From positions 27,458,908-27,522,907 of the forward strand of contig OV121083.1 of the NCBI GenBank assembly GCA_921293015.1: 64,000 bases of DNA, given 5' to 3'. Shown here piece by piece: positions 46,781 to 57,219 of this stretch; within the stretch, counting starts at the first letter, position 1, and each line of letters begins with the position of its first letter. Below the pieces are notes generated by a model. The model was not told the DNA's origin. It saw only the letters and a program-made list of their open reading frames with translations, and did not search any database. The translations under genes were made by a program, and so were the position numbers. This DNA is from Phorcus lineatus. Lineage: Eukaryota > Mollusca > Gastropoda > Trochida > Trochidae.

Positions 46781-46894
46781 GGGATGCGAACTCGTTTCAT
46801 CGACAGACAAAGAATTGGTTACAAAGAATTGGTTACGGTGATAGTTTATGGGATATTTTCCTTTTATAACAGAACGCTTGATAAAGCTTTCTAG

Positions 46895-47003
46895 GATAAT
46901 TCAATTTGCAAAGACAGCATGACAACATGTGGGAGAGTCAAATTAGGTTTGGGTCAGCCAGTTGAGTCATCCTTGTCCTGGTTTCTTTCAACGTTTACAA
47001 GAG
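46895..47003 (+). CDS. Duplicated Cys exon, copy C
   Basis: The acceptor CTTTCTAG and donor ACAAGAG/GTAAAG frame 109 bases; only the frame starting DNSICKDSMTTCGRVKLGLG is open (phase 0 in, 1 out, 36 codons). It is 107/109 identical to 56014-56122 while the flanks are about 75% alike; both differences change the residue (P/A and T/I). Two cysteines sit near the start. It resembles the exon at 41645 in size, exit phase and a TC-x-R/L pattern. The expected last exon is missing: compared with D, about 75-95 bases holding it appear to have been deleted near 47355, so this gene copy is probably broken. Confidence 0.65.
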
Positions 47004-47004
47004 G

Positions 47005-47985
47005 TAAAGATCGATTTTCAGAAATAACAGACATAACTTGCACATTCTCGAGTAAGAGAACGTCTTGACAGCATTATGTGTTTTGTAAAAGTGTGGATGT
47101 GCCGGACTTGGTAATCTTATCTAATGTGTTTAATGTAATCGTAAAAAAGTAGGAAGATAATCCTACCATGTTCCTAAGCGAGGTAACTTTTGAATTTATT
47201 TCTATTGAGTCGCAGCGGACCCAGATCACAATAATAGTGCTTACTATCTCAACCCATTATTCTGATATCATCTTCAACGAACACAAGAAACTCACAATGT
47301 CAAATTTGTTATAATCGAAAAAGTAGTCCGCCGCCTTATAAACAAAGATTGGAATCAAATGAGTTTTTTACTTCTTTCGCCAAATGATAAATGTGGAAAT
47401 AACTTGATGACTACTTGTATATAATCAAACACATATAGGGCGTACATATTTAGCTATTAGTGGTTGAGAAATAAGTGTGTTCCATGTGGACCAAATTGAA
47501 AACAACTGCAATTTTCTACTGTTTTCTTACATGAATTTCACCATCATTTTCAAAATTTAGGAGGGCAATAGAAGTCTTAATTGCTCACCTTAATAATGAA
47601 ACAAAACTTATAAACTCAATTATAATAAACAGTAATGAATTCATTAAGTCAGTTTTCACAATCTGAAAGTTTGTCGGCAATACCACCAATGAACATGTCA
47701 AGGATATCTTGTCAATTAACTGTGAGTAGCTGATATTAACTGAAGTACAAAAGAAAGTACCCACCCAAAGATTTTCGTATTTTGAGACAATTTTAACAAA
47801 ATAGAATTTTTTAATGATTTATCCTCATATACAATGAAAACATATCGCCCAAGCGCAACTGAGGCATATCAGTTGACGGAAAAGTGATATATTTCATCTG
47901 TACAAGAATTGGACACGCTAAGAGTATAAAAAGTGATGAAATCGGTTTTTCACTACTCGCCTTACGGAAAAAGCAGAAGGAAGTG
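47005..47985. repeat. C/D duplicated blocks 2-3, copy C
   Basis: 47440-47570 matches 56620-56760 (GACCAAATTGAAAACAA, TTTTCTACTGTT, TTTTCAAAATTTA); 47625-47690 matches 57145-57210 (AAGTCAGTTTTCWCAATYTG). No exon is supported in between. Confidence 0.5.
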
Positions 47986-47989
47986 CCAC

Positions 47990-48640
47990 GTTTAACAGCA
48001 GCAGAGCCACAAAGAGTTGCGGAATGTCACAAGTGGGGGTTTCCTAAATAGCCAGACTGCCAGGACCTTTGAATCACCAAACAAACGGTTTTTCGAACCC
48101 TTCATCGCCTTATCCAGACTGGCCAGACATCTGACCGACCGTCCTCGAAGCGAAAGAACGAGGGTGACAACTCCTGCAGAAGACCGATATCAGTGCACAC
48201 TCTATCTGCGCAACAGATTCGTCACCTTGACGTCAATGGCATCGACGGCGTTAGGGCATCATATCAGCAGGAACACTGTCATGCAACCAGCAGACAGATT
48301 ATAACACGTCAGACCCTTACAGCCCAGAGATAGTGGGATCAAGTGTTACAGCCTGTTGTGATCATATTCATACAAATGCACCAGGAAGGGAAAACGAAAG
48401 ACCACATATCGCCAGGATCACCATGGACCTCCTCAACCGATAAAACATCCAGGTTTTGACTTGGCCATCACGCCCCAGTGACATATCACCGATCGAGCAT
48501 CTATGGGGCCATTTTGGAAGACGACTTAGACATTGCCCACAGCAGCCAGTCACCTTACAACAGCTAGAACAGGCAGGGCGCGAAGAGTCGCACCGTATCA
48601 CGAATGACGTGACCCGACGTCTTACCTTTTCCATTTAATG
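47990..48640 (+). pseudogene. Internally deleted Tc1-family transposase
   Basis: 48017-48300 gives the HTH-linker part with DRPRSERTRVTTPAEDRYQC and LRNRFVTL. After a gap, 48400-48638 gives RPHIARITMDLL-like codons and then SPIEHLWGHFGRRLRH (catalytic Glu) to TAA at 48636-48638. About 300 bases that should carry the first Asp (TDESRF) and GGGSVMVWGG are missing. It is distinct in sequence from the copy at 34 kb and not its duplicate. C has it and D does not, so insertion followed the C/D duplication or D lost it. Confidence 0.85.
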
Positions 48641-48649
48641 ACTTGTATT

Positions 48650-49235
48650 GATAGGGGTCACACCCGATTTTAACTCCAATGTTTATGAAAATCATAAAAC
48701 GTAATATTGCCTGATGTGTTCATGTAAATTTCAAAATACACCCCAGTGGAGATAAACAGATATAGAGATATGATGTGTTGAACAAAAACCTCCAACATGT
48801 TCTTGTAATGGTTGAAAATGGTTCTCTATTGATATTAAACACTTTTAAACGCTCGAAAGTTTGTCCTGTCTTTTTTAATTCCTTGGGTGTGTACTTTCTT
48901 TTGTACTTCAGTTTACATAGAAAAGTCTTCCAAGGTACAATTGCCCTAATGTTTCAGATGTAAAAGCGGTGCAATAGGAAGTCACTGCAGCAACCTACTC
49001 ACAGTATGTAATCAATAAAATATAGGTATCTTCGATCTCTTATTAACTGTAGTATAATATATCGTCATCGAAAATATCCACTCCAAAGAGATTTTTCCTT
49101 GGAAAAGCATAGAGCCAGTCTAATAATTAATAAGCTGATGTAATACAAAGCCCTACATCTTAGCAATGAAGGTAATCATTTACTATCTTGTTGCTTTCAC
49201 ATATTTGTTATCCTATAAAAAAGAATGATATATAT
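48650..49235. other. Weak C/D similarity only
   Basis: TTTTTCCTTGGAAAA and GGTAATCATTTACTA find partners near 57800 and 58075. No gene supported. Confidence 0.35.
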
Positions 49236-49351
49236 AGGAACAGCGTTCAGTGTTTAAATGATCCAAATACAGGGAGGGACAGAGTCGACTTGACAACGAC
49301 AATAAACCAAATTTCAAACTATCAAAGCAAGACAACATTAGTGTTTCTTCC

Positions 49352-49498
49352 TTAGACCAGACAAAGTGACTGCTTGTGGTGCCGCTCGTTTCCCATCTCT
49401 GCATTGTAATGGGCATTTACATCACTCAAAGGATCCAGCACGCAATGCTTCAGGCTCATTATAACACGTTGCTTGATCATAGATATGTCTTTATCAGT
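49352..49498 (-). CDS. Terminal exon of unknown gene, copy C (intact)
   Basis: Minus strand. A strong acceptor (GGAATCTCCCTTTTCAG) is followed in phase 0 by 48 codons and TAA: TDKDISMIKQRVIMSLKHCV, then LDPLSDVNAHYNAEMGNERH, ending SLCLV. In D (58262-58416) the acceptor AG has become AA and an 8-base indel shifts the frame. A more distant third copy at 54027-54113 has its own strong acceptor. The surrounding block (49240-49560) is about 90% identical to D, so gene conversion or a recent copy is possible. The amphipathic, charged sequence has no membrane segment; family not recognised. Confidence 0.55.
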   Translation of the reverse strand, partial: TDKDISMIKQRVIMSLKHCVLDPLSDVNAHYNAEMGNERHHKQSLCLV

Positions 49499-49959
49499 CT
49501 GAAAAGGGAGATTCCTTTGTTAAGTCGGTGATGTAAGAGTTACTTTAGTGATACATACTAAATATCATGTCATATTTTTAAAAGACAACAGAATTCGCAA
49601 TCAAAAAGAAAACAGAAACCAATACAATAGTTGGTATTTTACCTTAGAGTCAACTAATCGGTTTAGATTTGCCGACGACCGATGCTTTTTATGTTATGTA
49701 ACCGGCGACTATTATCTCTCACAGTGAACGAATTCTATGTACCCCGCTGCCATAGCAAAATTTCGCTTATCATTTCTTGCACAGTATGTTAAATATTAAA
49801 CATTAAATCGTTTTTGAGAATATCTAAGCGTGAATTAGTCCGTAACAGTAACAGTAAAATCGGCCAACTCCACTTTGTTTGGTACGTTGTTTACCACTAA
49901 GTGCCCACTTGGTTACCTTTGCATAAGATAATTTAACGATATAGTAACATGAACATTAG

Positions 49960-50880
49960 TTATTAGTTGAAGAGTGAATTCTGTTTTTGCGTACTTATTT
50001 CTGTGTGGAAAGGGAATAGCAATCGTTCTATTTTAGTGAGAAGTGTGTGGTACGTAAGGACGAAGTAAATGTGAATTGCCGACATAAAGTACATTAGAAA
50101 CAGCGTACAGATAATAAGAAACAGTGACAATCTAAACAGCGAGATCTTAGATCCAGCTGACCTTTGACGAAATTTGAACCGACCAATAAAATGAGGGCAG
50201 AAAGTCAGCTTTCAACAAATCAAAGACGAGCTTTTTTTGCATCTTAGTTAATGTCACATGCTGACGTTTACCCTACGTGTGTCTATATTTATCCAATAAA
50301 TAAATTTTGTGATTGTTTGACCTAAATTGTTTATTTGCTTTTGCACAAATGAATAAAAAAAATACACGTATATTCTGTCAACAATATATGCACAGATTTG
50401 ATGCTTTCATCATATTTTTCAACACAATTCACTGCCGTGCGTCGGGAACATTCGGATATAGAAATTGAGGTGCTCAAGAACGTCGAAACAATCGCCTTGA
50501 CCCGTAATTCGAAGTGCTCGGCCAGTTCCCTTTTGATCGGCTGATGCTCGCGCCTGCGCGACACGGAATAGATTATATTCTCTAGAAATAATAACAAACT
50601 ACGGGACGTAATATATTGCAGCTCGTTTTAACTAGATTGACTTAGATTGAAATAAACAAGCTGGAGTTCATTGACATTTACCTTTTTAAAAAAACAAGAA
50701 CTGGAAAAACAAGAAGTCTTAAACTATCCCAAGACCATTGTGACAGTGACGCAAACGTTGTGACGTCTAAACGGTTGGGCTTTGTGACGTCATACCAAGG
50801 GAAAGGTTTTCGAAAGAAGGCGGCCTCATGAAACAAAGGAGAACAATTGACCAAGCCAGTTGAAAACATTTTCATATGAA
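49960..50880 (-). repeat. Dispersed repeat with paired TGACGTC(A) sites, copy 2
   Basis: Inverted relative to 7735-8060. The matching halves are 49960-50050 and 50660-50830, split by about 600 unrelated bases. TGACGTCT and TGACGTCA lie near 50760 and 50786. Confidence 0.6.
50331..50597 (-). CDS. GC-richer ORF inside the split repeat
   Basis: Minus strand, 88 codons open, with the 5' part rich in charged residues (SRRREHQPIKRELAEHFELR). An overlapping frame (start VAQARASADQKGTGRALRIT, later VLEHLNFYIRMFPTHG) looks equally protein-like until TGA. It lies in the segment that separates the two halves of the repeat, so it may be part of an insertion. Unknown. Confidence 0.25.
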   Translation of the reverse strand: MLLFLENIIYSVSRRREHQPIKRELAEHFELRVKAIVSTFLSTSISISECSRRTAVNCVEKYDESIKSVHILLTEYTCIFFIHLCKSK

Positions 50881-51359
50881 GATTTAATCCTGATTACGAC
50901 GGGAAGACAAAATATGAAGAATGACAACTGTCAATTTGGAGTGCGACAAAATTTTTAAGAAACTGAAAAATTTAATTTTAAGTAGCACCGAATCTAGTGA
51001 AAGTTTTCAAATCAACCAATCACAAGAGAACATACAATGAAGTCATGTTACAATAATGTAAAGGCCGAAGCAGGCTCGAAACTATATTTTAATGGGCGGT
51101 GCAGCTTAGTGTCCCGTATCGAATAAGTGAGCACCGACATTTGCATTACAGATACCTTGAGGCAGGATATGAGAATTGTTTTCAGTGACACACAGTATGT
51201 TTCATATATTTTGTATGTTGTCTGAATAAGAGCCTAAATACCGTATTCGTTGAGTTAACATCAAAGCGGCTTACTAGAGTTACAAAAGTGTCATTGTAAA
51301 ACGGTCTTTTAAATGTTAAGAAGGCGAAATTCTGCTTCCCTTTCACATGTTTATTAGTT

Positions 51360-51580
51360 AAATGACATACTTATCACTATCAACCTATATTTGTCGTTGT
51401 GTCTGCTGTAAATATGTAACCTAAACTACTTTGAGTCATTGGCGCGCGACATTGTCCGGTTTTCGATCACAAATCTCGACTTAAAACTGTTTACTTTTAC
51501 TTAACCGATATCATAAGCATTAAGATGCTAACTTTCAGAAACAACCACTCATTCTCGATAAAATAACACCATTTATGACG
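51360..51580 (+). repeat. AP-1/CCAAT/E2F-like repeat, copy C
   Basis: TTTGAGTCATTGGCGCGCGA with TGAGTCA at 51432-51438; flanks match 60340-60555 for about 200 bases and the inverted copy at 24945. Confidence 0.6.
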
Positions 51581-51594
51581 TTTTTCATGTTTGA

Positions 51595-51670
51595 CCTAGA
51601 CAACATACTCTTTAATATGATCATAGATGCAAACTATGAGGATTCATTTATGGATTTAGATGGAGAAACA
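51595..51670. repeat. C/D duplicated block, copy C
   Basis: AATATGATCAYARATGCAA and GGATTCAWWTGGAWWWAGATGG-like sequence pairs with 59195-59275. The order of this block relative to the AP-1/E2F block is reversed in D, pointing to a rearrangement or a third copy. Confidence 0.45.
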
Positions 51671-51949
51671 TTTCCATTATTCCCCCCTCCCCCCACCTCA
51701 ATTGAATTCTAACTTTGGCCTTTATCTAATGTTAGCTACTGCTTTATCACTTGAACCGATGATGGGGTTTTTTCTCTTACCACCTTATATGGTAGGCTGG
51801 GGTCAGAATAATAACGTAAATGAATACTGTTTCCTATATAATAAATAATATATAATATATGTGTGATAATTGTACCCTTAAAATAAAATTTTTTTTTGTA
51901 AGTCTGTAATCTAAAGATACTTGTACTTTACATGTTATTGATTCAATAA

Positions 51950-51990
51950 ATCTATTTGGATTCTAATTAAATCAATTTGGATTCTAATAA
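51950..51990 (+). repeat. Two-unit tandem TTTGGATTCTAAT
   Basis: TTTGGATTCTAATTAAATCAA is followed directly by TTTGGATTCTAATAAA just before the acceptor at 52006. Confidence 0.7.
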
Positions 51991-52007
51991 ATGAACGTTC
52001 AAATTAG

Positions 52008-52150
52008 CAGCTGTTGAATGGAAATCTAAGGGATCAACATCCTCAACAGTAGTTCCATTTGATCAGACAAGAGATCAATGCGACCTGGCATTGTTGAATG
52101 TTGTGTTTGAATTAATTCCCAGGTCCAATATTGGATGTTTACTTCTGTAA
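52008..52150 (+). CDS. Terminal exon of unknown gene, copy C
   Basis: Acceptor GTTCAAATTAG, then a phase-1 frame of 46 codons to TAA: AVEWKSKGSTSSTVVPFDQT, RDQCDLALLNVVFELIPRSN, ending IGCLLL. The same frame is recognisable in D (59426-59536: KESIHSTVVGYVQTRDQWDL, ending NVVFEE) and, upstream of its stop, near 62950. The downstream 250 bases are also shared with D and look like a 3' untranslated region. Phase-1 entry matches the other last exons. Confidence 0.5.
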
Positions 52151-52760
52151 GGATTTCAAACAGGATCAATCACGGGGATTTTGTATAAATCCTGGATTAG
52201 AAACCACTTCAGTCGTTTATGTAAACATAAAGTTTTTAAAGCGTTCTTTGCTTTTTGATATTATTATAAATCTTTTGAGTTATGTATATTTTCCCTTTGA
52301 ATGAGGTGTATTTCTCTAATTCATATAATCTCCGCGCATCAGTGATTTAATATTTTACTTCCTTTGAATTTTTGCGGGTATGTGACAAGTCAGGTTGAAG
52401 AGGATACACCTATAAAACTTGAATTCGTTGTAATTTCTGTCAATTGGTACTATCTATTCTCATTAATGATATAGTAATATCAAGGTGAAGGAATAAACAT
52501 ATAATTTAAAACCTTTGGTAAAGGCTTCCATTTTAATCTGAACCATAAAAATGTCATCAATAGCAATTAAACTTCTAACACATTCCGATAACAGATACTA
52601 CAATTGAACATTATCGGAATTGGTTCATTGGACAGGCATGTCACGACAACTAGATCTACCAGGCGAGTTATTTTAAGTGTCAACCTAACTCTGATATTGC
52701 AGATACATATAGCTATCATTTACCAATACAAGCTTTCTGCAGCAATAAGTAAGTTATGAA

Positions 52761-52958
52761 ATGAGAGTTTACATCTCAAGATATTCTGAATACGATTCAC
52801 GGGGAATTACAAACCTAATTACGATGGCTTCGAGGTTATTTATAAGGACAGTCCAGAGTTGCTTTTTGCCTACGGTCAAACCTCGGAAATGTATTACAAT
52901 TGGTGAGTTGGAGTTCAACGTTGTTATCAAACATGGATCGGGGAGAAAGAGATTTTAG
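52761..52958 (+). pseudogene. Possible CUB-like fragment in conflicting frames
   Basis: Two frames compete. The ATG frame is open for 65 codons (MRVYISRYSEYDSRGITNLI onward). In another frame, after TGA at about 52785, there is IRFTGNYKPNYDGFEVIYKD, then SPELLFAYGQTSEMYYNW up to a good donor (ACAATTG/GTGAGT). IRF-x-GF-x3-Y resembles the last strands of a CUB domain. The upstream stop with no acceptor after it means either a decayed exon or coincidence. Confidence 0.25.
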
Positions 52959-53232
52959 CCGAGGGAAGTGATTGAAGCAAGCCTACTTGAACTTCGACTA
53001 ATACAGACAGATTGACTTTGATCAGACATCTGTTTTTATCTCAGCTTTGTGAAAACAGTCACGTATATATAAGAATTGTTAGTCAAGCAAAAAACAAAAG
53101 CTTAATTGCAAAAAAACCCAACTTGTTTCGTAGTTTTGTTCGGAAATATCCTTTTGTATTGGTTTTTTTTATTTGGATCATTTAAGCATTCCCATCGATG
53201 TATCATATTGTTAAAATATTCTATTAAGATAA

Positions 53233-53403
53233 ATGGTGGCATGTTATTTTGCTTACTTTCTTTTTGTTAAAACCAATAATGTTCAAATCATGTTCTCCAA
53301 CTATACATATGTCTGGCTACCTACAATGCCAATGTACCAAACTTTGCACTTAAATGCTATGACTAAACCGAAACGGAGGACCCAATGCCTCTTTTTACTG
53401 GAG
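53233..53403 (+). CDS. Candidate first exon
   Basis: ATG at 53233 opens MVACYFAYFLFVKTNNVQIM, a hydrophobic start, with an N-glycosylation sequon (NYT) and a basic stretch (TKPKRRT), up to the donor CTGGAG/GTAGTA (57 codons, phase 0). The strand matches the exon at 53693, but the phases do not join directly, so either another donor is used or they are separate genes. Downstream bases (CTTCATAATCTACTT) pair with D at 61860. Confidence 0.35.
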
Positions 53404-53439
53404 GTAGTATTGAGACATGTTAAGACGTCTATAAGAACT

Positions 53440-53830
53440 TACTGTCTTCATAATCTACTTTGAAATACAAATAACATAGTCATTAATCAAGGTTAGGCTT
53501 AATAGCATGTATCTCATGTTCGTTTAGGCTCGGAAAACTCCTTGTAAAGATGTTAGTTAAATATATAAAAATAATAAACATATTCGACCAGTTAAAACAA
53601 TCCAATTACATAAAGTTCCGAAATCAGTAAACCTAACCTCCGATTGACTTATTAGATTGTACATGTAATACTGATAACAAAATTTATTTCAGAAGAATTA
53701 TTATTTGAGAGAGTATCTAATAGCAAAAATCTGAGAATCAGACTTTCGTTATTGTCATTCCAAGATAAACAATTCAAATATATATACTTTTGGTGTAAAA
53801 ATAGATATGAAATTCTAGAAATGACCTAGG
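53440..53830. repeat. C/D duplicated block, copy C (pairs with 61855-62290)
   Basis: CATAATCTACTTKGAAATACAAATAA, TCTCATGTTCGTTT, ATACATGTAATACTGATRA and GATAAACAATCAAA are shared in order. Confidence 0.6.
53693..53829 (+). CDS. Terminal exon of unknown gene, copy C
   Basis: The acceptor AAAATTTATTTCAG precedes a phase-1 frame of 44 codons to TAG: ELLFERVSNSKNLRIRLSLL, SFQDKQFKYIYFWCKNRYEI, ending LEMT. In D the acceptor is kept (AATTAGTTCAG) but TAG appears after four codons, so D is broken. Confidence 0.45.
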
Positions 53831-54026
53831 ACTTACCACGTTCACGTATCACATTTGTACAAAGTTCAGTAATGAAAATATAACGAGGGCAAAGTTCAAT
53901 ACACATAGTCACAAATACTATTGTTCAGTAACAGTACAAGGCAGAATGTGTTTTTCCATCTCTGGACCAGACACAGTGTCTGTTTTAGGTACCGTTGATG
54001 TTCCATCTTGGCGTTAAAAGGACCAT

Positions 54027-54113
54027 TTATTTGAGCATATTTCGACTTGGGTTAAGGAACCTATTCTTCACGCTCGTGTAACAAGTCGCGATGTTAGAAT
54101 GATGTCTCAATCT
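54027..54113 (-). CDS. Third, diverged copy of the 49352-49498 exon
   Basis: Minus strand. A strong acceptor (CCCTTACTCTCTTTACAG), then phase 0: RLRHHSNIATCYTSVKNRFL to TAA, 28 codons. Nucleotides around GAGACAT...CTTGTTA and GACACAGTGTCTG match the C and D copies, but the open frame here corresponds to a different frame of C, so the family frame has shifted in at least one copy. Confidence 0.35.
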   Translation of the reverse strand, partial: RLRHHSNIATCYTSVKNRFLNPSRNMLK

Positions 54114-54228
54114 CTGTAAAGAGAGTAAGGGTTTCATAACTTAAGTTATCAGCCAGTTAATACCATGATAAATCTATCTATTAGCATAAGCTCTTATATG
54201 CTCTGGGAGTTATCCCCCTTTTTTTAAT

Positions 54229-54262
54229 CTATATAAGCCATAACATGCGTATTCGCACATCC
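54229..54262 (+). promoter_or_regulatory. TATA promoter candidate
   Basis: CTATATAAGCC (TATATAAG at 54230-54237), with a start-site-like CGCACATCC about 27 bases downstream and a leader of about 80 bases before the ATG at 54341. Confidence 0.45.
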
Positions 54263-54340
54263 TTTTCAATTTGCCTGTCGAAGAGGTAGCATTTTTCAGT
54301 TAGATTTTATTCCCGTTCCTGATAATTCAAATACAGAAAG

Positions 54341-54503
54341 ATGCCGACAACAAAGAAGCTACCCAAAGACAGTCGGTCGACCTCAATACGACCAAGGACC
54401 AGAAAATTGGCGGACGAATGAACTGAATCTTTTGCCAAACAGGTTAACGTCAGACGGAGTAAGCGGACCAAAATGGCGGGCGTGGGTTCGCGGACAAGAT
54501 CAG
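54341..54503 (+). pseudogene. Basic first exon with an in-frame stop, or uORF plus start
   Basis: From ATG 54341 (context GAAAGATGC) the frame reads MPTTKKLPKDSRSTSIRPRT, then RKLADE and TGA at 54419-54421. In the same frame it continues TESFAKQVNVRRSKRTK and reaches a second ATG at 54473 (context ACCAAAATGGCGG, a strong initiation context) reading MAGVGSRTRS up to the donor GATCAG/GTGATA. Markedly GC-richer than everything around. Either a real basic first exon gained one stop, or the first part is a 26-codon upstream ORF. Unknown family. Confidence 0.4.
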
Positions 54504-54504
54504 G

Positions 54505-55555
54505 TGATATCAGTTCTTATTTTTACAACAAATACTGCACTGAACAGTTTGAATGCTAAATTAATTTACCCTTGAGATTATAATTTTGTCTAATCATGCA
54601 CGAAATAGAGACAATGCTCGGCAAGTTTTCTTTATAAATGCTCCATGCAAATTATCTGGGGAAGAAATGATTTAATGAATGGAATCAGTGGAGATGGACA
54701 TAAGAATAATGTAAGGTTCATGTTAATGTGATTTGCACAAGCTAGAATTGATAAGATAAGAAGATGACGTGCGATCATCCTTTACTTAGCTTTGGTGACG
54801 GCGGCATAAAACCCTGAATCACCTCACCTCACACTACCTTTTCTTAGCTTTTAATTTGAAAGAATCATTGTCATCCTGAGACAAAGATTTATATTTATCA
54901 TTATGTACTCCCCTTTTTTAAGCAAACACAGGAAGCACCAATGTGATGATATAGATAACAAAAATGGAATATCAACACACATACCAAATACAATCAACAG
55001 CAATTTGGTTGTCAATAAGGGTTTGTAATGGAATATGATATAACAAATTAACAGATTGCTGTCAAGACAGTGAAATCTAGTTATTATGGCATACCTAGAT
55101 TGTTAATGATAAAGGTATCGCTTTCACGATAAACACCAATATCTAGTTTCATAAAAAAAGAAACTCATATAGTTCTCTATATATGTATGAATACTTTTCG
55201 AGTGCGTAATTTTGTTTGAATTAGAACATTAAGTTCACATCATCATTTGGATTCATATTTTTTATGTCTATTTCAAATGTCAGATGGATAAAATGGCTAG
55301 AAATCAAATATTCAGATAACACAAGTATACATTATGTTTTTTGTCTTTCAAAGTTATCATTTAAATTTTTAAAATTTGACCTAAGGTTTAGTAGTAATTA
55401 GCCAGACATGACTTGTAACAAAATTTAAGAAAAATATTTTCAAAATTCACAATCATGACACATCGTCATGTAAGTATTAGCTCAATATGTTTCAAATAAG
55501 ACGCTCATCTTATGAGCCGGACAGAAATTTGCATATAGTTTTCTTTTAAATTCAT
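54505..55555. other. No gene; SINE-tail-like words near 54790
   Basis: GGTGACGGCGGCATAAAACC followed by CTGAATCACCTCACCTCACA at 54794-54833 looks like the tail of a tRNA-derived SINE, with no recognisable head. The rest is AT-rich. Confidence 0.25.
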
Positions 55556-55558
55556 CAC

Positions 55559-55559
<1 letters not shown>

Positions 55560-55593
<34 letters not shown>

Positions 55594-55600
55594 AAAAAAA
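55560..55600 (+). repeat. Poly-C run (32) followed by poly-A (9)
   Basis: C at 55560-55591 then A at 55592-55600 and GGG. Length is subject to sequencing error. Confidence 0.95.
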
Positions 55601-55849
55601 GGGTTGTATTGGGATATTTTCAAAATTGTTTACAATGACCACATATATTTCTATTTCCATGTCAGATTTTAAGTTACGCTCTTTATTTGCTCAAACAGAA
55701 TATGTTTCAGTGAGAACAGATTGAGATTATATTAATACCCCATAATAACATTCTCGCAAGGTATAAAAAGATGTAAATAAACGTTAATCATTACATACCA
55801 GTGGAATAAGAAGTTAGATTAATATTGTGCACTCTACAAACAAGTATGT

Positions 55850-55945
55850 GTGACAAGAAACATATAATGTTTCAATGGGAATAGCCAATGATAACATAAC
55901 AAATATGCATCATCTAATTTTGAAAGGATACTTGTCGCCAAACAA
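55850..55945. repeat. C/D duplicated block 1, copy D
   Basis: Partner of 46665-46780. Confidence 0.6.
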
Positions 55946-56013
55946 AATTGGCTTCAGGTGATATTTTATTTGTTATTTTCGTTTATGACAGAACACTTGT
56001 TAAAGCATTCCAG

Positions 56014-56544
56014 GATAATTCAATTTGCAAAGACAGCATGACAACATGTGGGAGAGTCAAATTAGGTTTGGGTCAGGCAGTTGAGTCATCCTTGTCCTGG
56101 TTTCTTTCAACGTTTATAAGAGGTAACGATCGATTTTAAGAAAGTGGCTCCAGACATGTCTTGCACATTCTACTTTAAAGACACTTTCTACTCGTGTAAA
56201 TGTCTTTAAAGTATCACAGGGCCTGTTCCAAAATTGGTAATCTAATTTATCATGTGCAACAGAATAGTAAAAATGGATGATGATTCTTCCAACTTTTCAA
56301 ATTGATTTGATTCAGATCACCTTAGTAATGCGTAGCTTTTCGAATCATTTAGCGATATCATCACTACTGAACAACAAGAAAGAAATATAAGTATTATAAA
56401 TATCGAAAAATATGAATGTCGCTTTCTTAATAAATATTTGGAATCAATCCAGTGTCCTCCATTACATGAATATTTTCTCTCCATGTTTCAGAAGATGTTC
56501 AGAAATACATACTCAAAACGTCTGTTTCTGTTAAGCGCAAATAA
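56014..56544 (+). CDS. Small gene copy D: middle and last exons
   Basis: Exon 56014-56122 (109 bases): acceptor AAAGCATTCCAG, donor ATAAGAG/GTAACG, frame DNSICKDSMTTCGRVKLGLG, then QAVESSLSWFLSTFIR, leaving in phase 1. Exon 56492-56544: strong acceptor TTTTCTCTCCATGTTTCAG, entered in phase 1, DVQKYILKTSVSVKRK, stop. As in copy B, the split codon joins to Glu (G plus AA), and exon order, phase and intron size (369 bases) agree. The first exon, which must end in phase 0, was not found; in D the reading frame also continues upstream into a hydrophobic run (DILFVIFVYD), which might be an alternative start. Unknown function. Confidence 0.55.
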
Positions 56545-56619
56545 AATTCTTACTTACTACTAAACAAGATAAATCTGAACATAACTTGGTAACTATGCCT
56601 GAAAAAGAAACCTTCCGAT

Positions 56620-57215
56620 CTATCGCAGCATACATATTTACAACTATTAGTGATTGAGATATAAGCCTTCTGCGTGCGGACCAAATTGAAAACAATTTCG
56701 ATTTTCTACTGTTGCCCTCCAACATAAACATGAATTTCTCAAGCGTTTTCAAAATTTATGACCATAATAAAAATCCGAACTCCTTGTCAAAAAAACACTA
56801 TTTGTGATTTGAGCAAGGGACAATGTCGATCTGTCTTTATAAACCAATCAAGTGTCGGTTTTTTGTTTTACTTACTCCACTTTGTCGTTGTAACTTTACT
56901 TACATCAGCATAGGTTAAAGAAGTCAAGTTTCACCTTTATGTATTCTTCGTCAAAGTAAAAGGTCTCTTTTAACAAAACTCGTCATGTGAATTTATCTTC
57001 AAGCTATATATATATATATATATATGAAGACTTCGAGAAACCATGCTGGCCTTAAAGAATAGTCTAAATTGACCGGCTCAGATTAAAGATATTCGTCTAT
57101 GTCTAATTCAGACAAAGAACACAACTTCAAGAGATAGATCTTTCTTATGTTAAACATTAATGAACTCATGAAGTCAGTTTTCTCAATTTGAAACTTTATC
57201 GGTAATAAGACAGTC
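56620..57215. repeat. C/D duplicated blocks 2-3, copy D, with a TA microsatellite
   Basis: 56620-56760 and 57145-57210 pair with 47440-47570 and 47625-47690. (TA)10 lies at 57005-57025. Confidence 0.55.
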
Positions 57216-57219
57216 CTGT

